NCBI GenBank assembly: GCA_019787685.1
Contig: JAHNUO010000009.1
Coordinates: 434,001 to 498,000 of the forward strand
From: Chiua virens
Taxonomy: Eukaryota > Basidiomycota > Agaricomycetes > Boletales > Boletaceae
Reading direction: 5' to 3'
DNA length: 64,000 bases
The position numbers and the translations under genes are program-made. This document shows, in pieces, positions 57,062-64,000 of the stretch. Each line of letters begins with the position of its first letter. Positions within the stretch are counted from its first letter, which is position 1. The notes below the pieces were generated by a model. That model did no database searches, was not told the DNA's origin, and was given only the letters and a program-made list of their open reading frames with translations.

Positions 57062-57401
57062 CCGGTCGTCGTCGTCGTCGTCTTTGTCTCTCTTGTTCCA
57101 CTGCATTTGTATGCTTGATTTTATCTTATTCTTATTATCTTGGTGGACCAACTTTAGTTCGAGATAATCCGTGGTGGTACTTGGGTGCTCTATAATTACG
57201 ACTCACCTTGTGGACTTTCGTTCTTGTTTTTCGGTACAATAATTTCTCTTACTGTCACTCCAACTTGAAAATAAAAAACAATGACGGGGGGTTTGGCTCT
57301 TCCTCGATCGTAGCCATTGTGATCAATTTAAGTGAAGATTAAAATAAAAGGAAATGCACTACATGTATGCAAGACAGAACGAAAGAACCGAATACCGCGA
57401 C

Positions 57402-59243
57402 CTAGGATCCCACCAAAGCCATGGCAGTGACGCCAGCTGCCAAGCTGAACAGCGCCAGCGCCTGCTTCCCCACGCCGCTCCGCCACAAGATTGGATCCAT
57501 GACAAAGTCGCCGGCAAGCATCTCGACGCACGCAGCGTATGTGAGCATGCCGGCCGAGATGGCGGACATGATGCCCTGCGTAAGACGCATACGCGCTGCG
57601 GATATCAACGCATCAGCAAGAATCCTGTGTCAGGTGAAGTATCGACGTACCTAAGTCGTCGTTGCGTCCAAAGACGAGGATGCCAAGAAGGATGCCAGCG
57701 GGGGTGGTAATGGCAAATAGACAAGTAAGGACGGGTTTGAGGATCCCGAGGTGCTTAAACTCGCTCTCTTGAGACGACGGGAGGGAGGCTATTCGAATGC
57801 CCAAGGAAAGCCCCTCGAAGAGCTGGTGAAATATCACGGCAATCAACAGGAAGCTGTGGTGATTACATTAGCAACCGTCGGGGCCGAATCGATAATGACG
57901 CACTGAAGTCCGGACCTGACGTTATCGACAGGGTCAGGCCAATAACCAAAGAGTGAATCATGATGCCGAATTGTAGTACCTAGGTCGGAGTAAGTGATGA
58001 GCAGACCACTTGGTCGATATAAGCCTCACAAGTATGCCGACGAGCTCCCGCTTCTTTCCCACTTTGATGTCATCCTCGTAGCCATCGACATGGTGGCGGT
58101 GGCGGTGGCGGTGGTGGAAATCATGGGGCACAGTCGTATGTGTGACCTCTTCGGCACCTTCAAACCCGTGATGATGATGGTGATGTTGGTGACGTTGCAC
58201 AGATACACCAGTCTATGTGGCCTACAGCAACGACACATGGACCATACATTGTGGTAGGTCGGCTACGCTCATGATGCGTCTGGTGCACATGTCGCGACTC
58301 GTGTCTGTGATGACCCTCGAAGAATCCTGCTGCATCATCACCGGCACCCGCAACCTGGGTATGAGGGCTATGGTGAACACCACCATAGGAAGGGTTCGAG
58401 CTACGAGGCGCTCCGCCCGGCGCGTGATGAGAATTTGGACTCAAAATGGGTGTTTGCTCGAGGCCGGAGATCTCCGTAGTGGTGATTTTGGGTGAGGTTC
58501 TTGCGCTTTCTAAATCTGGAGGTGATTGGTCCCTAGGGGTGGGTGCGACAGATGTGGATGGTGAACTGTATGATTGCAGCTGGTCGACGAAAGACGTTGA
58601 TACATCTACACGACCGCAGTTCAGTAATCAATCAGAAAGAAAGAAGAGGAAACATTACTTGCATTCTACAACGAAGATGGCCAAAAGAGAGCATAACCTG
58701 GCAGGAGTTTGAGTGAATCCATGATGCAAAATATGAAGAGCACCAACACGATTAGCCCAACGTATTCGCCTACTTTCCAGCGACTCAGCACAAGGGGGCT
58801 TCTGAGGGCTTCGAACGAGTCCTGCAACAAATGCACAAACGCCGTGGATAGGATGACGCCTTGATCATAAATTTTCAGTCAGAGACCTGCAAAGCGATAG
58901 ATAGAAAACGCACCCGTTCCGAAATGCTTCCCGATGAAGAACACGATTGAAGGTATGCGGAGGAGAGAGATACGTTTTGAAAGGGTTGGGAACGAGACGG
59001 CTGACATGAGTATGTCAGGAATGAACGCGACGGACACTAGTACGATCAACTATGACTCACCTAAGAGGGAAACCACGAAGATAAAAAACGTGGCGAGTAT
59101 ACGCATGTAGAATGCTTCCACTTCCTGCTTCATCAGGAAAGACAGGAAGGTAGTGTAATCTGTTCGTGGATCAAGCTGGGCCCTTAAAGAGTGGTTAATG
59201 CCAACATACCTATTGTGGTGAGGAGTGCTGGCATGGCTAGCAT
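57402..59243 (-). CDS. ZIP family metal (zinc) transporter
   Basis: From MLAMPALLTTI at 59243, exons run leftwards through DYTTFLSFLMKQEVEAFYMR, a membrane segment ILATFFIFVVSLLG, then HFGTGVILSTAFVHLLQDSF, the ZIP signature with His in helix 2. Next comes WKVGEYVGLIVLVLFIFC, and a long cytosolic loop rich in His (about 57990-58480, including HHRHRHRHHVDGYED and QRHQHHHHHHGFEG), the metal-binding loop of ZIP proteins. Then follow AVIFHQLFEGLSLGIRIA (helix 5 H-x-x-x-E motif) and GILLGILVFG. The last exon reads GIMSAISAGMLTYAACVEML and ends ALALFSLAAGVTAMALVGS at 57402. ZIP proteins import Zn or Fe into the cytosol. At least seven introns are present, and I did not fix all borders. Confidence 0.82.
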
Positions 59244-60070
59244 GGCTTTCTCTCAGGCCTGGGCGTCAACGTTGAGCGAGAATAGCTACAGCCGCGTCGC
59301 ACGTGCGAACAGGGCGTAGGTTCTTAATAGTCGAGTAAGATCTGAAAACAAAAACCACCCTCTGATGCCCCTACGCAACGGTGCCTTGGGGAACAACTAA
59401 TTAGTAGGACATGGAAGTCAGTGGACAGCGATTATAAGCCCTGAGGCCGAGCGAGTACCTCACCAGTTATCTGCTTTAGGTAACTACTTGTATGTCAGCA
59501 CGCACGCACCCTCACGATCACCATCTAGTTCTCGGCGACACACGCAGTTTTCACCGGATTGATAAGTTACATATACATCTGCTGGCTCTGGGTGTGCCTC
59601 CCTCACCAATTCGTTCGGAATGACTGACAGTGATTGAGCGGCAACTGGGAAGTGGGCCCTGCAGTGTATTGCTGCGACACATGTATGGGATTTGCGAATA
59701 CAACTGATGTGTTACATAGTATCAGTATGCATGGGAAATTTGAAGTCCATTAATTAAAGCAGGGGTCAATCCATATCTTGATTCTTGTCATGGATCACCT
59801 TCACCTCTCTAGTTCTTTCAGTTCTGTTTGATGAAATATTTCTCAGTGTATATCATTTGTGCATGATATTGACATGGGTATGGCACCATTAGTAGGAATC
59901 CTGCTCTGAGTACCAGCTACCCAAGCTTCAAGTTCTGCCCCTCAGGTATAAATTCCCAAAGGCATATCTCAGCAACACCTGAGTTCCTTTGTCTCATCAG
60001 TAGCCTGTGCTAGCTGACTCAACCTTTGACCCTTGAATCAAGATACTTAGAATCTGTTTGAGTCTATGTT
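59244..60070. other. Intergenic, increasingly AT-rich, no gene
   Basis: Upstream region of the ZIP gene followed by sequence of transposon-like composition. No gene recognised. Confidence 0.4.
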
Positions 60071-60177
60071 AGGCCCTACCTGGGACTATCATAACATTAC
60101 TCAATATGTACATAGGAAGTAAATTAGAGAATTTAGAATAGATAAAGAGAGTGTTATGATAGTTCCAGGTAGGACCT
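60071..60177. repeat. Short inverted-repeat element (about 107 bp, MITE-like)
   Basis: Arms CCCTACCTGGGACTATCATA (from 60074) and TATGATAGTTCCAGGTAGGA (to about 60175) are near-perfect inverted repeats around an AT-rich centre. The centre resembles the reverse complement of about 63338-63395 (CATAGGAGGTAGATTAGAG there). Confidence 0.5.
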
Positions 60178-60356
60178 ATCATAGCTGCAAAAGCACTAAG
60201 TACCAAGTGGCTGCAATAACTCAAACAACCACCACTTGATATGTGGTGCGCTGAAGAGTCGAACAAGGGTTTCTGGTCAGCGGATTGCTACCAGAGAGAC
60301 AAGTAAAAACTCAGGCGTTGCTGAGAGTTGTCCGGTTGGGAATCTATACCCAAGGG

Positions 60357-60530
60357 ACGGTCGAGGATCGAGGGTTGACTGCATTGAGTCCAAGTGGTCA
60401 AGGAACAACGAGAGAAGTTCCTGGTCGAGTGGTCACAAGGAAGTGTCTGAGTGGAGCAGTGATACTCAGCTAGATTGCGGAGATCAAGACTGGTGTACAA
60501 GAGTAACACTGCAAGGTATTTATACTATGG
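60357..60530 (+). repeat. LTR-like direct repeat, left copy
   Basis: Matches 62484-62645 in the same orientation (GGGTTGACTGCATTGAGTC, GTCGAGTGGTCACAAGGAAG, GTGGAGCAGTGATACTCAGC), then a TATTTATAC box that could be the promoter of an LTR. The decayed mariner lies between the copies. Confidence 0.55.
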
Positions 60531-60827
60531 GAATTGTGCACGGACCAAGTAACTAAAAGGGGAGGCCAAGAAGAGTGGAAGGGCAAAGGGCCAAAAGGAA
60601 AGTGCATGATATCCAAAAAGGGTGGGCGAGAAGAGCAGGAGGGATGAAAGCCCAAAAGGAGGAATCGTACAATGCAATGACAGTGGACGATGACAAAGAT
60701 GAAATGACTAAATGCGAAGCCATCAGATGATGACAAGAGTGAAATGAGTAAGCACTTGGGTTGGGCCGGTGTGAGGTTATGTAAGGTAAAAGTGAAACAA
60801 GTACAGATGAATGTACGAGGGTACCTA

Positions 60828-62415
60828 CAGTGGCTCAAACAACTGTCCCAATGTTTGCATGTTTTTCACTAAACACAATAAAACACGGTAACCACTAAAC
60901 CTTACCCAGACCTGTGGGAATATGAAATATAGTACCTACTCCTGGCTTTCTATTGGACCAAGGGTCAAAGAATTTGAATAAGATTTGATGAAATGGCAAT
61001 CATTTCAAAATGATCACTCATTGGGACAGTTTTTTGACTTTATATAAATGTAAGTATTTAATATTTGGTATGACCTCCTTTTGCCTTGATAACAGCTTCA
61101 AGCCTTCTATGCATGCTTTTAATCCATTTCTAATGCTATTCTGCACAAATATTCCCCCACTCCTCTACTAACCTCTCCTATAAATGATAAACTCCTTTAG
61201 GGGCACTTTTATAAGCTAAAAGTCATTTTTTGAGATGATTTCAGGTATGTTCAAAGGAAGTGAGGTTTAGAGACTGTGCAGGCCAATCTAAAGATCCAAT
61301 CTCTTGATCTTTGACCCAGGTCTGAATTCTTTTAGAGGTATGCTTGGGATCATTATCTTATTGAAAAATGATATTACCTTCTGAAATTTAAAATTCTTTG
61401 ATGTTTTCCAGAAACCCCTGCTATGAAATTGTCACATACTGCTCAGCATCTATCCTTCTGTACATCTCACTCTAAACTCCCACTCCATTCCATCCTATAT
61501 AGGCCCATAGCCTCCTCTATGCTTGACTGTACCTCTAGCAATCAACTACTCTCCTGCCTTTGTTCACACATATGCTTGTTTATATGACCCAATCCTATTG
61601 ACTTTAGTCTCATTTAACTATATGACCCTTTTCCTACCCTCCACAGTCCAATGCTAGTATTTGAAAGCATAGGCCAACCATCCTTTCTTGTGACTCTTGA
61701 AGAGAAGAAGTTTTTGTTCTCTACCACAGCTTTCAAAGAGGCTTCCCTGAGGGTATTTCTGGCTATCTGATGGTAGAGAGGAGTATCAATAATGGTATTG
61801 ATAAGTATAGTGAGCTGAACAACATTTTTGGCCTTGCCAGTAATGATCTATTGTACAATAGCCCTTTTGCTGGTAAATGAAAACTTTAAAGGGTGACCAC
61901 CAAGATGTTTAGTCTTGTCTAGCTGGATTTCTTGAAGGACCCTAGACACTATAGACTTGCCCAGACCAGTTTCAGAGGTTATTTTCCTGGAAGAAAGATT
62001 AAGGAAAGGGAAGGAGACATTATTGTCCCTTAAGAGCTGGAGATAGGTTTTATAATGATGATAGGGAAGTTACTATGGAATAGTGGGGTTTATATGGTGC
62101 TAGCTGATGATAGTTACATAAATATAACATGATAGAACCATTATCAAATGTATGTAAGTACTTTCCAACATGTTAGGGTCTGATATATATAATCCAAACT
62201 TAAAGTCAAAGAACTGTCCCAATGAGTGATCATTTTGAAATGATTGCCATTTCATTAAATCTTATTCAAATTCTTTGACCCTTGGTCCAATAGAAAGCCA
62301 GGAGTAGGTACTATATTTCATATTCCCACAGGTCTGGGTAAGGTTTAGTGGTTACCACATTTTATTGCATTTAGTGAAAAACATGCAAACATTGGGACAG
62401 TTGTTTGAGCCACTG
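60828..62415. mobile_element. Decayed Tc1/mariner element with 215-bp terminal inverted repeats
   Basis: Starts CAGTGGCTCAAACAACTG and ends with its mirror. TA flanks both sides (60826-60827 and 62416-62417). Terminal repeats span 60828-61042 and 62201-62415 and differ at only a few sites. The transposase, on the minus strand, is destroyed. At about 61333-61375 the catalytic block still reads F-Q-stop-DNDPKHTSK, with a glutamine codon turned into TAA. It is a different subfamily from the mariner at 10566, since the ends and repeats do not match beyond CAGTG. Confidence 0.85.
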
Positions 62416-62483
62416 TAGGTATCAAGTGTAGTGAAGAGGTACAAGTGAAATGAAAGAAAGAAATTGTAACAGATCAAGGGTCA

Positions 62484-62645
62484 AGGGTTGACTGCATTGA
62501 GTCGGAGTTGTTCAAGGGACAATGAGAGAAGTCCCTGGTCGAGTGGTCACAAGGAAGTGTCCTGAGTGGAGCAGTGATACTCAGCTAGATTGTGGGTACT
62601 ACAGAAGTACAGTAGTACAGAGGGAGTATCGCTGTGAGGTATATA
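62484..62645 (+). repeat. LTR-like direct repeat, right copy
   Basis: Second copy of 60357-60530, diverged by about 15-20 percent by eye, also followed by a TATATATA-type box. Confidence 0.55.
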
Positions 62646-62907
62646 TATGTTGATATAAAAAGGGGTGTTCCGATGAAGAGGAACCAAGCAAAGGGAACAA
62701 AGGTGAAGTAGTAATACTTCGTAAGAAGAGGAAGTCATACGATGATGACTGATCAAGGAAGAAAGCTACCATGCTATGGAGCGATATGATCTCCGCAAGT
62801 ATGGGAAGTGGGTCATAGAGCGGAAGAGCTAGGTAAGAGTTCATTGGGGAAATGGAGTCGACAAGGCAAAAAGAGAAAAGTTGTAACAGAGAGGGGCAAA
62901 GCCTGAG

Positions 62908-63330
62908 GGGGGGCAGAGGGTTAGAAAGATGGTTAGCAGATGTTTTGAATAATTTAATATAGAAGCATATGCTTCTTTACCTCTTTCTCTCCCTCTCCAA
63001 GCCTACCAAACACTCTCAGGGTGCCTTTCTCACTTCCTGAACAATGATGACATACAAATTGATACATAGCCTATGATTTCAGAGCAACTATCCACCTCTT
63101 TTAAGATATTGAAACCATATATATGGAATGTACAGCACTCAATTGAAAAATGAAAGTGGAGTAGTAGGCTACTTTTGGAATAATATCTTCCAAGCACTTA
63201 TGTAAGCAACTTCTATGCCTTGGTGGCCAGAAGCCAGGAATAATGGGGAAAAAAGCATATGCTTCTATATTACATAAATTATCCAAAACTATCTGTAAAC
63301 CCTCTGTCCAACCTTTTGCTAACCCTTAGG
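62908..63330. repeat. Inverted-repeat element of about 420 bp (MITE-like)
   Basis: The left arm (62918-62976, ending TATAGAAGCATATGCTT) matches the reverse complement of the right arm (63252-63316), including GATAATTT and CAGAT..TTTTG. The 16-bp palindrome AGAAGCATATGCTTCT occurs at the inner end of the left arm and, one base changed, the right. No coding capacity. Confidence 0.45.
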
Positions 63331-64000
63331 CTCTCCTAATTCTCTTCACCTATTCTAAGTTCTCTAATCTACCTCCTATGTATTGATTAACAAAGAATAT
63401 ATATAATAAACCATGTGCTAACCCTCTGTCAACCCTCTTGAGATGTTCTAAATGACTAGTGAACATCTTGAATACCATCTAGACATATGAGATTTTATGT
63501 GGAAAAAATGCAAAATAATCATTTGGAAATGACTGAGGATTGAAAAGAGCTGGAACCCCTTTTAGGTCAGTTTCTTCTCTACAAGGAACCTCTCCCTGAA
63601 AGTGGTTGTGGTTGTGTAAAAACTACTGCCTGCCATATAGGCAGTTGGACTAGAATGGTCAGGGCAGCCATTTCAAGTGTATATACTTAATAATAATAAT
63701 GAATGGTGAAAATTTTAAGTGAGGTCTATAGGTAGAATTTTTTTTTTCAATTTACTATGGACTAGTAGACCTTGGTGAGTGAGCAAGCTAGCCAGAGCTA
63801 GCCAGCACTCCATGTGGTGAAAAGTAAATTACTGATATGACAGAACTCCTAGGGAAATCACATCCCCCTTTTCCTGGGTTAGGGGGAGTGCAGAGAGGTG
63901 GGGTTTGAAATTTCACAAACTAAAGTCTGAGGTTTGAATAGAACTAGGTTCCAACTCAAACTGAACTCCATCTGATTAACAAGACAGCCACTCAAGAGTT
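63331..64000. other. AT-rich repeat-derived DNA, no gene
   Basis: Contains CCTCTGTC-AACCCTC type repeats at 63300-63335 and 63420-63440 related to the neighbouring inverted-repeat element, and otherwise nothing recognised. Confidence 0.4.

Overview
The window reads as nuclear DNA of a basidiomycete fungus. Genes are split by many short GT-AG introns of about 50-60 nt. The gene content is typical of Agaricomycetes: PCNA with a charged insert, a NACHT-WD40 STAND protein, a Plavaka-type transposase, an ISWI remnant, and ZIP and TMEM184/OST-alpha membrane proteins. A Rhizoctonia/Ceratobasidiaceae source is likely, but that is an inference from gene style, not something proven here.

Left end (1-18.6 kb). 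A broken secreted GH18 chitinase-like gene (99-1551) is cut by an inverted copy of a WD40/coiled-coil gene block (1554-4543), whose gene is a pseudogene. A CGA/ACG-rich low-complexity stretch and a 3' fragment of a glycosyltransferase-like gene follow. Inside the duplicated DNA downstream of that fragment sits a three-level nest of DNA transposons, each level with visible ends. A PIF/Harbinger element (6236-18532, 3-bp direct repeat AAT) contains a Plavaka element (10441-18377, 53-bp perfect terminal inverted repeats, 10-bp flanking direct repeat), which contains a Tc1/mariner element (10566-12178, 222-bp terminal inverted repeats, TA target site, intact DD34E transposase).

Centre (18.6-38.3 kb). 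This is mostly single-copy DNA: magnesium-dependent phosphatase-1, a very small basic protein gene, a TMEM184/OST-alpha membrane protein, a NACHT-WD40 gene broken by several one-base frameshifts, a long protein with repeated W-D-D-D-F motifs (possibly a Byr4/Bfa1-like septation regulator), PCNA and a BTB/POZ protein.

Tandem duplication (38.06-50.94 kb). A unit of about 6.4 kb is present twice in direct orientation. Each unit holds the end of the BTB gene, the five-exon WD40/coiled-coil gene and the end of the glycosyltransferase-like gene. Both WD40/coiled-coil copies are open once introns are removed (808 and 806 aa). The junction carries about 26 bp of filler copied from the BTB gene. Each unit has its own solo LTR, so those insertions are younger than the duplication. 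The only full-length glycosyltransferase-like gene is at 50287-52281.

Right end (52.3-64 kb). It holds an ISWI chromatin-remodeller pseudogene, an unrecognised protein with an internal duplication, a ZIP metal transporter with a His-rich loop, and then AT-rich transposon-derived DNA with a decayed mariner (60828-62415, 215-bp terminal inverted repeats), LTR-like repeats and small inverted-repeat elements. The main biological lead is the WD40/coiled-coil family: its propeller has changed several-fold faster between copies than its C-terminal half, and it lies in the same region as a NACHT-WD40 gene, which fits a recognition or incompatibility role.
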